Shown one piece after another: positions 11,605-22,586 of a stretch of 64,000 nucleotides of DNA. Both the position numbers and the translations under genes were made by a program. The notes below the pieces were generated by a model. That model worked only from the letters and a program-made list of their open reading frames with translations, was not told the origin of the DNA and did not search any database. This DNA comes from Turnera subulata. Lineage: Eukaryota > Streptophyta > Magnoliopsida > Malpighiales > Passifloraceae. Each line of letters begins with the position of its first letter. Positions within the stretch are counted from its first letter, which is position 1. The DNA lies in contig JAKUCV010002307.1 in NCBI GenBank assembly GCA_028386065.3, positions 88,662-152,661 on the forward strand. Reading direction: 5' to 3'.

Positions 11605-12922
11605 AATGATTTGAAGAGAGATGAAGAAGAACAGCCCAAACATTTAGAAGACGGCCTTTATGATTTTTCAGTATGGTCTAGTAGTAATCAAGCCCTACAT
11701 TCAAATAATCCGACACATTTTTGTGCTTTCCAATTACACCAGGCGGCAGCTTGAGCAAATCCATGAATAATAAACTAAAGAATTGGTCAAATTCAACGTT
11801 GGGGATAACAGGATAGATCCTGTTACTCTAATCTCAACCGTTAAATTAAATCTAACGGTTGATAATTATTTTATATTAAAAAAATAAATTTTCAATCCAA
11901 GATCTAGGAATCTAACGCCAGTATATTTCAGTTTCAAAAACCTCAAAACCCAACCCAATGATAACTACACAAAAAGAAGAGAACAAAAAAATACACAGAA
12001 TCAAAATATATTCTACTCTTCTTGTACCAAGAGTTCTTTCCATGCATTAGTTTAAGAATGAGGGTGGATTTTGAAGAAGGAGAAGAATGGATTCTAAGAT
12101 TGGTTATAACTCCATCTGATTGTTTAGCAAATCCACTCATCAGTTATTTTTACTCTACTCTTTGCAATAGTCATCAGCCCATCTCTCAAAAAAAGATATT
12201 GTGTATAAAAATTAAACGGGGAGAAGATATCCTTTGTAGTTTTGTTGTCACTGATATCTGAGGTTTGTTTGGAGAAATCAGTTTGCAGATCCAAACAATT
12301 GAGAAGAAGAAAAGGAGAGAAGATGAACAAACACGAAGAACAGAAGCCAATTTTGTTTTTTGAGTAAAGAGAGTAGAAGTCAATTAAATATTTAGTATCA
12401 CGTGCTTAGTAAAAAATTATCTTTTTAACATGAAATAATTATCAACCGTTAGATTTAATTTAACGGTTGAGATTAGAGTAACAGGATCTATCCTGTTACC
12501 CTCAACTGGAGAGGAGCCCAATCCAAATTCAACATCAGGTATGGTTTAAGCAAGGACCAATACGGAAGCATGAACTGAACAAGGCAACCTAAGCCAGAAA
12601 AAAGCTCATTAATTAGCAAAAAAGAATTGCAGCACAACATTTCCTTCCATTGAATAATGAAGAAATTGTGGGAGCTGGAGATAGAAAACTTTTTTATCGA
12701 GAATCAAATAAATTTCATTACATCAAAACTGAGTTAGGGAGTGATACATTGATACAAAACTTTTCTTCTTACAGGCATACTAAAGTAGCTGCTCATCGTG
12801 ATCAAATCTAGTAAATGGCAAAGTAACACACTACATTTGACTATAGTTCGTCGTCAAGATTCAGACAGAGAAGGTAGGCCATCAAGCCAACCTCGGGAAC
12901 AAATCTTAGATAACTCATTATC
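11605..12922. repeat. Duplicated spacer plus 3' exon fragment of the membrane-protein gene (copy of about 25736-26340)
   Basis: From about 11605 (GAAGAGAGATGAAGAAGAAC) to 12922 this matches the segment between RING5 and the membrane-protein gene, including the last about 75 bases of that gene's coding exon (CAAGATTCAGACAGAGAAGG at about 12857). The MITE at 11798-12523 interrupts this copy only, so the element came after the duplication, or was lost from the other copy. The right end abuts the broken RING3. Confidence 0.82.
11798..12523. mobile_element. MITE with long terminal inverted repeats and 10-bp target duplication
   Basis: A non-coding insertion in an otherwise duplicated spacer. The empty site is preserved at about 25925 and shows what was inserted. 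Flanks repeat CAAATTCAAC at 11788-11797 and 12524-12533. Inverted termini of about 70 bases (from GGATAACAGGATAGATCCTG at 11802, against about 12433-12506) match almost perfectly, though the right end has about 18 extra bases outside the match. Each terminus is itself palindromic (AACAGGATAGATCCTGTT). A 9-10-bp duplication suggests a Mutator-like family (inference). Confidence 0.82.
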
Positions 12923-13822
12923 TCAACTTATGATCATGACCGCGTCGTCAACCACATCATAATCCATTCTCGACCCCCTCGTGGCCCTGTCAACTGAACC
13001 CGTCCCTTCTAATAATTCTTTCACAACCTTATAAAAGTATATAGTTACTACCGGAGGTGGCAATGACTCCGACCAATGGGAAAGACGTTCGCTAACGCGG
13101 TACACAATGGTCTGTGTCAACGTGTTGCGTTGCTCCACGTCGGCGATCAAACAAGGTAAGAAGCGGGAAAGATAGTTTCGGAGCACAGTGGGGTCGTCCT
13201 CAAACAAACTGCAAGGGCTTTCTGCTGGCCACTCTTGTGATGGCCCGTAAGACACTCCTCAAGGGGTTGTATCGTTAGTGTTGAGAACCGGGAGTCGCCC
13301 GAAAACTAGGGAGACAATACGCGAGGCCCAAGTGAGTTCCATACGCGTGACTAGGACACCACTCTGTAACCCAAAACCTCAAGGTATTAGTACATGGGTC
13401 CACTTCACTTATATGTTACTCTCACACTTGTATTCCAACAACCACGAGAGCTTCACCATGTCGCAAACCATTCCGTCCCAGCCGAACCATCGGCTCCGCT
13501 ATCATGTGTAGAGAACCGGGAGTCGCCCGAAAACCGGGGAGATAATACGCGAGGCCCAAGTGAGTTCCATACAGGTGACCAGGACACCATTCTATAACCC
13601 AAAACCTCAAGGTATTGGGTCCATGGGTCCACTTCACTTATATGTTACTCACTTGGCCTCTTTCTCTCCGATGTGGGATACACCACTCACACTTATATTC
13701 CAACAGTTAGGACTTTGATACTTTTTGTGTTTCGTTAGGTAGATATAGCAAAACGGCGAGGAGCGGGAGGAATGAGGGAATAGTGGCTCCTCCGGGCAGA
13801 CCTCACAATCGTAGAAAACCAT
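12923..13822 (-). pseudogene. RING-H2 ligase copy 3 (RING3): interrupted by a TRIM element and lacking the RING domain
   Basis: The reading starts at the ATG at 13822 (MVFYDCEVCPEEPLFPHSS) and is family-like for about 37 codons until the TRIM insertion at 13279-13705. It resumes at about 13273 (GPSQEWPAESPCSLFEDDPT) through the block SRFLPCLIADVEQRNTLTQT to VVDDAVMIIS, then stops at a TGA created at the junction with the copied membrane-protein exon. The C-terminal linker and the whole RING are missing. It is therefore doubly broken: an insertion in the 5' half, and a rearrangement that replaced the 3' third with out-of-frame foreign exon. The TATA box (13926-13933) is intact, so it may still be transcribed. 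Confidence 0.85.
13279..13705 (-). mobile_element. TRIM/SMART-type miniature LTR retrotransposon inside RING3
   Basis: Two direct repeats of 162 bases (13279-13440) and 199 bases (13507-13705), each starting TGT and ending CCAACA, enclose only 66 bases. Both carry GAGAACCGGGAGTCGCCCGA. The left repeat lacks about 37 bases present in the right one (the CTCTCCGATGTGGGATA part). Target duplication GTTAG at 13274-13278 and 13706-13710. Read on the minus strand, the interior next to the right repeat is CATGATAGCGGAGCCGATGG, which resembles a decayed initiator-Met tRNA primer site (TGGTATCAGAGCC), so minus orientation is likely. No coding capacity, as expected of a TRIM. Confidence 0.85.
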
Positions 13823-14065
13823 ACTTGTTTCTTTCTTTGAGAATGAGTAGGAAAACTGAAAGTTTTTTTTTTGTTTCTTTAACTTCGGTGGAAGATGGTG
13901 AAACAACAGGAACGGAGTAGTCTCTCTTTTATAGTGTGCAGCGAGCAAGTGTGGGTAAGTGTCTCCGATTCCAAGTAGGATTCAGACTTTCTTTTTTTTT
14001 TTCTTTTCAGTAACCGACTTCATTTTCCATTGGTTATTTTGTTTATTTTTATTTTTTTGAAAAAA

Positions 14066-15890
14066 GAAGAAAACAGTGATGATGAAGCGAATTCTCTTGG
14101 AGAATTTAATATTGTCTGTGATGATGACATAATCAATCTTACTACACAGGAGACGAGTTGGGTGGTTGATAGTGGTGCTACCATCCATGCTACACCACGG
14201 AGAGAACTCTTCTCATCTTACACACCTGGTAATTTTGGGTCTGTAAGAATGGGAAATGATAGAGCCTCGATGGCTATCGGCAAAGGAGATGTTTGCCTAG
14301 AGACCATGAATGGGATGAAGCTAATTTTGAAGAATGTCAGGCATATTCCAGATATGCGTCTTGAATCTGATCTCGGTTGATAAGCTTGATGAGGAAGGGT
14401 TTTGTAATACCTTCTACAACGGCAAGTGGAAACTCACCAAAGGCTCGCTATTGGTGGCACGAGGTACAAAGGTGTCAAAGTTGTTCGTGACGCAAGCGAA
14501 GATTTCCCAGCAAGTTGTCAACGTTGTGGAAAATGACAGCCAAGTCCAACTATGGCACAGACATCTCGGACATATAAGCGAAAAGTCAATGGCGAAGCTA
14601 GTTAAGAAGAAGGCTCTATCAGGATTGGACCAGATCCAGATAAAGAAGTGCTCTCATTGTCTAGCTGGTAAGCAAAATAAAGTTTCTTTCAAGAGTTTTC
14701 CTTCCTTTTAGAAAGAAAGATGTGTTAAAACTGCTACACTCAGATCTATGTGGGCCTTTTAACAAGTCCCTTGGTGGTGCCCGGTATTTCGTGACATTCA
14801 TTGATGATCATTCACGGAAAACTTAGGTGTACATATTGAAGTCGAAGGATCAAGTGTTAGCCGTTTTCAAGCAGTTCCTAACCATGGTGGAAAGAGAGAC
14901 TAGAAAGAAGTTGAAGTGTATCCGGACAGACAATGGTGGTGAGTACACAGGTCCATTTGATGTTTACTGCAAAGAACATGGCATTCGGAACCAGTTTACT
15001 CCTCCCAAAACTCCACAACTGAATGGCTTAGCTGAGAGGATGAACAAAACTTTGATTGAGAGAACTAGATGCTTACTCTCTCATTCAAAGTTACCACAGG
15101 TTTTCTGGGGAGAAGCACTGCTTACAACGGCTTATGTGTTGAACCATTCACCCTGTGTTCCTCTTCAGTATGAAGCTCCAGAGAAGGTGTGGTCAGGCAG
15201 GGACATATCATACAAGGTCTGGCAGAGTTGTGCAACGCTCTACCAGATATTCTCCAAGTGATTATTTGTTGCTCACTGACGGGGGAGAACAAGAAAGCTA
15301 TGTTGAAGCTATTAGTGATGAGCATAAGGAGAAGTGGGTTCAAGCTATGCAAGAAGAGATGAAGTTCTTGCATGAGAACAAGACATTTGAGCTGGCCTAA
15401 AGGCAAGAGAGCTTTGAAAAACAAGTGGGTGTTCAGAATCAAGCATGAAGAGCACAGTCCACTTCCAAGATTCAAAGCAAGATTAGTTGGCAAAGGTTTC
15501 AGTCAAAGGAAAGGGATAGACTTTGATGAAATCTTCTCACTAGTGGTGAAAATGACCTCAATCCGCACGGTGCTGGGATTAGCTGCAAGTCTCAACTTGG
15601 AGGTTGAGCAGATGGATGTTAAAACAGCCTTCCTACATGGTGACTTGGAAGAAGAGATATACATAGAGCAGCTAGAGGGTTTCCAGCAGAAAGGAAAAGA
15701 GGATTATATTTGCAGATTGAGGAAGAGCCTCTACGGCTTAAAACAGGCATCGAGACAGTGGTATAAGAAGTTTGAGTCTGTGATGGGGCAACAAGGATAC
15801 AAGAAGACTACTTCAGACCACTGTGTATTCGTTCAGAAATTTTCTGACGATGACTTCATCATCTTATTGCTCTATGTGGATGATATGCTG
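14066..15890 (+). pseudogene. Copia pol, left part (protease, integrase, reverse transcriptase), frameshifted
   Basis: At least three frames are needed to read it. The protease frame shifts near 14360. Stops interrupt the stretch 14710-14830 before the integrase core. A deletion near 15215-15235 joins the end of integrase to the C-terminal connection region, and another frameshift lies near 15395 before the reverse transcriptase. The YVDD box (LLLYVDDM) is the last intact motif before the nested insertion. Confidence 0.86.
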
Positions 15891-16655
15891 ATGGATTTTT
15901 GGTACGGATGATATCCATATTTTATGGTTTGAGACAATCATGTACCCAAACTTTTTGTCGAAACATTTATGTACCTGGACTTTTAACGGGCAGGTCAGTC
16001 ATGGGTCTCGGGCTGGGTATGTGCTGACTTGGAAGCTGCCCAAAATTGGGCTGCTGCCCGTAACTCAAAACGACGTCGTTTCACCACAAAATGACGTCGT
16101 TTTCACATCCACATGGCAAAGGCGGATCCCACCCATTTCCTAATACCTGACCCAACTACCAACCCGATTTTGCCCTTAAGAGGTTCAACCGAACCCAAAT
16201 AAAATATTCTACACAACAAAAAATTGTTTTCTTTTACAAAATAAGGTAAAAAAAATTACTTAACAATTTTCTTTTTACAAAAAAAAAAGCAAAAAAATTT
16301 TTACTCAACAAAAAATTATTTTTTAACAAAAAGAGCAAAACAAAATTCTACTCAAAAAAATTATTTTTTTTTAAAAAGGAAAAAAAAATTATACTAATAC
16401 CCAGACTTTTTACCTCTTACTAATTAATAATATGTGCAAATCAATAATTTTCAGAATCCAACGAAAACTTATTATTTTTTCAAACTCTTTCTTTTTTTTT
16501 TTTTTTGAGGAACTGTCCAACTCTTTCTTTAATTTGACGAAAACTTATTATTAATCAAAGGGATTATTAATCAAAGGGTTTTGTGTGTATTATTAATTTT
16601 TTTTCCAACTCTTTCTTTAATTTGACGAAAGTTTATTATTAATAAAAGGGTTTTG

Positions 16656-19446
16656 TGAAGCGCCCCGACCCGTATTTACCGTAACACAGTAAACACGTGC
16701 CGAAACTATTCATAATGATAGAACAGACAGTACAACGTGCAAGTATTATACAATAGCAACTATCAATACAACTGTCACCCACACTCGGGGACCATTATTC
16801 AATCCAAACACAGTGCCCTCAGCAGCAGCAGATAGTATCAGTAATATACATATCACAGGAAATCAGCAGTACAACAATATATATCACACAGCAGCGGAAA
16901 TGTAGTACAGCATCATAGGCAATAGAATAGCAGCGGAAGACTTATGCACATGCAACGGTGGTATGGATCCGGAGTCAGGTGGAGAAGGAAGCAGCAGCCA
17001 TCGAACGTCGTACCTGAACTACGGAAACAACTTATCCTACGGGATGAAACCCCGCAGGCGAGGGGTGAGTCCGAAGTGCTCACCGACCAAGGATAAACAG
17101 TGATATGCAAGCAACCGTAATACTTAAAAGCAAACACAGATAAGCAACAACATATCTCAACAACTGAACCAAGGCCAAAAGAATGCTTAATTATTATTAC
17201 CAATTTTATCTTCCGGGCCCCCGTCACTGGACAAGCTAGGGTCGTACCTGGTTATCAATTAATTCCGGATGCTAGGTCAAAAACCATTCCACATCTCAAA
17301 CCCGGATATTTGGTATATCCAAACCACTGGGTATTCGGTATACCCCAACCTCAGGCAACAACATGCCAACCAGATATTCGGCATATCCGAGCCACTGCAG
17401 ATATTTGGCATATCCGAGCCACTGGGTATTTGGTATACCCTAACCACAGGCAACAAGCCAAACGGATATTCGGCATATCCGAACCACTGGGTATTCGGTA
17501 TACCCTAACCACAGGCAACAAGCCAACAAACCAAGTAACCGACCATAGCATCTCAAAATTAATTTCCAACCATTGGGTCGTACCACTACTTTCCACATGA
17601 CAATGATAACAACAGCTCAAATCAATTCCAAATCCAATTTCATATTCCAATTTCTTTTTCTCAATTTCCACAGTCAATAGTTCAACATCAATCTCAGCAT
17701 ATTATCCACAGAATCAATATCACAGTTCAAAAGCAACAATAATATCCACAACAGTTAATCAGCCAACAATCGACAATTCAGCAGTTCAATCGAACAACAA
17801 AGCACACAAAGTATTACAGGCAACATAACAAGGGTTATCCATCCTCACCTTAGCCGATATCAATTATGGAATTGCCCAGCAAGTTCCAAGTCCGGTTCCT
17901 CAGCAAATTGCTCGTTGTCAACTCCTATATCAATCAATAATATGCACATATAAGATGGTATGCAAATGTTATGCTAATACTGTATATCGTATATTAAATA
18001 TAAACTCGGCTCGGTTACTCTTCCGGATTATTTCTCCATTATTATCATCATTCACCATTTATTTCAAGGTGTCAAAATACCCCTCTACACTTTTTCCTAT
18101 ACCCGGGTACTATTCCGGTATTTGATTACCTTGGTAATACCCTTTCCAACATTTATTTCCTAGGTATGTACTTTCCAAAATATTATCTCTACAAATTATT
18201 ATTTTCCTTTTCATATGCTATATACCATATAATATTTTTCCAAAATTAATTTTCCTCTTCATTATTTTTTTCCAGCTTTAATTCTCTCTTTTTATCTCTT
18301 TTTTTTTAATTAAACCGGGCTGGGCTTTGGTATGCAACCCATGCCCAAATTCAGCCCAAACCCAAGTTCAGGCCCAGCTTCCAAGAGCCCAGGCCAACAG
18401 GCTGACCAGGCGCAGCAGGCCCGGACCGCGAGCCCAAGCCAAGGCCACAGTCGGCCCGCGCGCCCAGCAGCCCACACCACACAGGTCCCGCAAGAAAACG
18501 GGTCAGCCCGCCCATATCATGACCCATCCGGGTCGTCACCATAACGGGCTGCTCACCTCGGGTCTCTCTGTACGGCGACGGACGGCACGGGATGGAGACG
18601 CGTCGGCGAAGGCAAAGGCGTCTCAAGCGTGGCGCGACCGGAGCCAGGAGGAGGCGCGGCTGTTGGCGCGTCCTGCTGCAGCTGACGACGGCGGTAGAAG
18701 GAGGTGCAGCCGTCGGGTTCTCCGTCGTTGGCGGCGCGTCGGGAGGCGCAATCGGGCGGCGAGGGTCGCGTCAGGTTGGCGACGGCATGGGGAGCGTGAT
18801 GGCGTGGGTGGTGGAGTGAGAGGGAGAGGTTGGGTGGCTCGGGTATGGTTGTGTTTGGCCGGAAAAAGAAAGGAGGAGAAGAAGATGGTGATGACGTGGC
18901 GTATGTGGGTGTGTTTAATGTGTTTTGTTATATTTTTTTTTTCTTTTCAAATGAATTGCAGGAAATGATTTTGGTAGGGGAGGAAGAGAAGGTTTAATGA
19001 GTTTGCAGGGCAGAAGGTAGCGAAGATGGTGGTGCAGGGAAGCTGAAGAAAAATAATTTTATAGACAGCAAAATTATTGATAAGTCACAGGCTGAATAGG
19101 AATTGGCGGCTGAATAATTGAACTTCAATTATGCAGTTACTATGCTGCATGTGAAGTGTGACCCACCTGGACCAAAAAATATCCGGTATACCCACTTATC
19201 TTATTTCTGGTCCGATAATTCGAGAATAAACCCGGCTTTTTCCGAAGATTCCCGGACCCGGAAAAATCCCAACTTCGGTCCGTAAAATCCGCAGAAAAAT
19301 CCCGAGCGTGGGACAATGCTCGGTTTCGGAATCCAATACTCAATTTACCATAATTTAATTACCCAAAATTAAAAATCAACAGTAAATTACTGTAAATTAA
19401 CTTAAACGGTCCCGGTAAAAATGAAATTTTTACCTGGGCTGTTACA
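16656..19446 (-). mobile_element. Solo LTR, about 2.8 kb, Gypsy (Tekay/Del-like), with TTTTG target duplication
   Basis: On the minus strand it starts TGTAACAGCCCAGG and ends CGGGGCGCTTCA. TTTTG flanks it at 16651-16655 and 19447-19451. No primer site, polypurine tract or coding follows either end, so it is one LTR left by recombination. Its terminus (TGTAACAGCCC onward) is closely similar to the fragment at 55692-55804, and its general plan resembles the larger LTR at 55805-58875 (AAACAG.GATATGCAAGCAACCG-type block, then short tandem repeats, then a GC-rich part). A 213-codon GC-rich frame at 18327-18968 inside it has biased composition and is not counted as a gene. Confidence 0.88.
17298..17525. 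repeat. Minisatellite with near-palindromic units inside the solo LTR
   Basis: Imperfect units built on GGATATTCGGCATATCC and GGGTATTCGGTATACCC, separated by AACCACTGG or by AACCACAGGCAACAAGCC, alternate about seven times. Most cores are near-perfect inverted repeats. The other LTR family in the window has a different short repeat at the corresponding place (about 56440-56545). Confidence 0.8.
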
Positions 19447-21907
19447 TTTTGTGTATATTATTAATTTTTTTCCAACTCTTTCTTCAACGAAAACTTATTA
19501 TTTATCAAAGGGCTTTGTGTGTACTATTAATTAGTTTTGTATATATTATTCATCATGTTGCCAATCTTTCCTTAAAAGAAAAAAAAAAACCACCAACATC
19601 TTCACCACCACGACCACCAGCACCCACCACCACCATCTTCACCACCACAACCACCAACACCCACCACCACCCATGCCGAGCCCTCTCCTCCTCCCCCTCC
19701 TCCAATACCACGACGACCACCCTACCACCATCACGTCCACCACCACCAACACCAGCCACCCACCCAACCAATTAAAACAAAGATAGTTTTTTTTATCGAG
19801 ATATTTCAAGCAAGCATCCCACAAATCCAACTCATCGCCGGATCTATCTTTTCCAGCAAACTCTGCCTCAAATCTACTTCTACACCGGCCACCGCCTTGC
19901 CACCAACCTGCGGCTTGAACTCCGAGGACCTGCTGGGAAGATATACATGCCTCTAGATCTGGTGGGGCATGCGTGTTCCACAGCGGGAGGATTCCTGTTG
20001 GGAAGGAGACCGAGTTGTTGGATTCGTAGAATGAACATGGTGTTGATTTCGGGTTTAGGTGATGGTGGTTGTGGTGATGGTGGCAGGTTTTGGTGGTGGT
20101 GGTGGCGGTTATGGGCTTGGTCGTGTTTTTTTTTTTTATTTGCCTATTAATGATTTACACACCCTATATTTTTTTGTGAAACTAAATTTACACACACTAT
20201 ATTTATTTAATAATTCTCCAGCACAAATTATTTTATACTGTGAGTGGGTTTTTTTTTTTTGACCTGATCTCGAATCCTATAATAATCCTATCACTATATA
20301 TTTTTTTACTTGTACCAAAAAGTTTGGTTGGTCTCTCTGTTGGCCAAAATTAAGCTGTATATTTATTATTAATTGGTGAGCTTATACAATTTAATTTTTG
20401 GTTGGTCTCTCCTTCTATTTTCGTTGATGATGAAGAAAAGGCAGGAAACTAGTGGAGTTATATAAAAATACAAAAAATAGAATCTTGATTAATAATTTCT
20501 TTGGTTGTAGTTATTGGATCCCAAAAATTATTAATTTATACATTTATTAATTAATAATAGGTAATTATGGCATTTTTTATTTTCTATATATAGTATAGAA
20601 AAATTAACATTTAATGAACTTTAAGGTATACCGGGTCATTTAATTTTTCGGTTGAACCTCTCAAATCAGGTAAAAACCGGATGGAAAGTTTTTGGGAGAA
20701 TGGTGGGACCCACCCTACCACATGGACGCTAAACGACGTCCTATCGTGGTGATACTACGTCATTTTGAGCCACGGGCAGCAACCCAAAATCGGGCAGAAA
20801 CCACGTCAGCACATGCCCTGCCAGAGACCCATGACTGACCTGCCCGCTAAAAGTCGAGGTACATAAATGTCTCGAGAAAAATTATAGGTACACGATTGAC
20901 CCAACCTAAGAAAGTTGGGTACCAACTGTACCAAAAACCCAGAATTTGTTGGCCAGAATGTTTCCAGAATCAACAGCTTGAAAGCACAACTAAGCAATTT
21001 TTTTGCCATGAAAGACTTGGGGCCAGCAAAATAAATTCTCGGGATGAGAATTATTCGAGACCGACAAGCCAAGAAGATATGGTTGTCTCAGGAGAAGTAC
21101 ATAGAGAAGGTACTTCAATGATTCAACATAGATAAAGCTAAAGCAGTCAGTTGTCCTCTTGCTAACTACTTTAGACTTAGTCTAGAGCAGAGTCCATCTA
21201 CGGATGAGGAGAAGAAAGTGATGGAGTGGATTCCATATGCTTCAGTAGTTGGTAGCTTGATGTATGCCATGGTATGTACCCGACCAGACATTGCTCACGT
21301 AGTCGGAGTGGTGAGCCGATACCTTTCTAATCCTGGTAAAGAGCATTGGAATGCTGTTAAGTGGATTCTCAGGTATCTTCGAGGAACCTCCAAAATGTGC
21401 TTATGTTATGTAGAAGACAAACCGGTGCTGGTTGGATATACTGATGCAGATATGGCTGGTGATGTTAGTTCCAAAAAACCTATATCAGGATACCTGATTA
21501 ATTTTTCAGGAGGAGCTGTGTGGCTACAAAAGTGTGTTGCACTGTCAACAACAGAAGCTGAGTTTACTGCAGCAACGGAAGCATGCAAGGAGTTGTTATG
21601 GATGAAGAAGTTCTTAACTGAACTTGGATTCTCGCAAGACAGTTATCAACTATTTTGTGATAGTCAGAGTGTTATCCATCTTGCGAAGAATGCCTCTTTT
21701 CATTCTAGATCAAAACATATTGATGTGAGATACAATTGGATCAGGGATGTGCTGGAGAAGAAGATGTTACAACTCGAAAAGATCCATACAGAGGAGAATG
21801 GATCTGATATGCTGATGAAGACTCTTCCGAGAGGAAAGTTTGAGTACTGCCGAGAAGCTACCTGGATGGTGGATCCCCCCAACATGTAGTCAAAAAAGGG
21901 GGAGAAT

Positions 21908-22509
21908 TGTTAGGCTGTGGGGTTTTCCACCACATGTTTGTGGGTCCCACACCAATTTTGTCAAAAGAAAAAAAGTCAGAAAGTAGGCACCGGTTTTTTG
22001 ACAAAGGAAGAAATAAGGAAAGAGTCAAGGGAAGTTAGGCACCGCATGCAATAAATGTTGAAAATGGAAGGGAAAATAGTGAAGCTAAATTGCCTATATA
22101 AAGGCATGGATTATGGCAACCAAATACACACACAACGCTGAGAAAATAGAGAGTGAAGAAGAGAGGAAGAGAGAAAAGGGGAGGGAAGGAAAGGAGAGAA
22201 AGAGAAGAAAATATTCTTTAATATTTTCTTTACCCCTCTCATAATTAGAGAGTGACAAAATAGTGGGAAAAATTCTTTTGGAGTATTTTTGGGAAACATT
22301 TTTTGTGGAACACTATTTTAGGTAGAGCTCTAGGTTTTATTATACCCCTAAATATTTTAGGGGAGTCTCTCTTTGTAAGCGTACTATTTTTATAGTGGAA
22401 GTTTTCTGTCGGATCGAGCATGTGGACGTAGCCCACAAATTTTGGGTGAACCACGTTAAATTTTGTGTGCCATTTATTTTCTTGTTGATCATTGCCACTG
22501 GGACCAACA
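21908..22509 (+). mobile_element. 3' LTR of the Copia element
   Basis: Runs from TGTTAGGCTGTGG, directly after the polypurine tract, to GGGACCAACA, 602 bases, with the TG...CA ends of an LTR. A likely TATA box (CTATATAAAGGC) lies near 22094. The 3' flank of RING4 follows immediately. No partner LTR is present to compare or to give a target duplication. Confidence 0.8.
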
Positions 22510-22586
22510 AAAATAACCATCATCCACACAGAAACACAAACCCAATTCTAATAAAAATTTATAATACTAAGAGTGTTCTAGTTAAG

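Larger units (their letters stand above)
15891..20944. mobile_element. Non-autonomous DNA transposon with about 240-bp divergent terminal inverted repeats, nested in the Copia
   Basis: The Copia reverse transcriptase is cut just after YVDDM, and its reading resumes at about 20945. Starting from TTTTTGGTAC at about 15896, the left terminus aligns by eye to the reverse complement of the right terminus (about 20693-20940). Shared blocks include ACATTTATGTACCT, GGGCAGGTCAGTCATGGGTC and TGTGCTGAC. I found no transposase. A clean target duplication is not visible, so ends are good to about 5 bases. Long TIRs without coding are typical of Mutator-like elements (inference). It contains the solo LTR at 16656-19446. 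Confidence 0.75.
14050..22509 (+). mobile_element. Ty1-copia retrotransposon, 5'-truncated, with a nested DNA transposon
   Basis: Copia pol order is preserved: protease (WVVDSGAT at about 14160), GAG-pre-integrase (LWHRHLGHISEKSMAKLV at about 14550), integrase core (IRTDNGGEY, then TPQLNGLAERMNKTLIE), reverse transcriptase (KARLVGKGFSQRKGIDFDE, VKTAFLHGDLEEEIY, LYVDDM) and, after the nested insertion at 15891-20944, RNase H (TTEAEFTAATEACKELLWMK). A polypurine tract (AAAAAAGGGGGAGAATT, from about 21891) precedes the 3' LTR at 21908. The 5' LTR, primer site and most of gag are absent: the left edge fuses with the RING3 upstream region near 14050. The element is dead. Confidence 0.9.

Noticed and set aside
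13279..13705. Cassandra-type TRIM carrying a 5S rRNA-like promoter
   Set aside because: A loose likeness around CACTTGGGCCTCGCG was noticed, but the 5S A-box and C-box cannot be aligned convincingly.
17298..17525. CRISPR-like array
   Set aside because: Repeats are imperfect, spacers are repeated too, and the setting is a plant LTR. It is a minisatellite.
18327..18968. 213-codon plus-strand frame
   Set aside because: It lies inside the solo LTR, is Arg/Ala/Pro biased because of local GC richness, and has no domain. Chance frame.
19585..19770. Pro/Thr-rich coding exon (CCACCA repeats)
   Set aside because: Low-complexity ACC/CCA tract inside the DNA transposon; no start, splice context or conserved domain.
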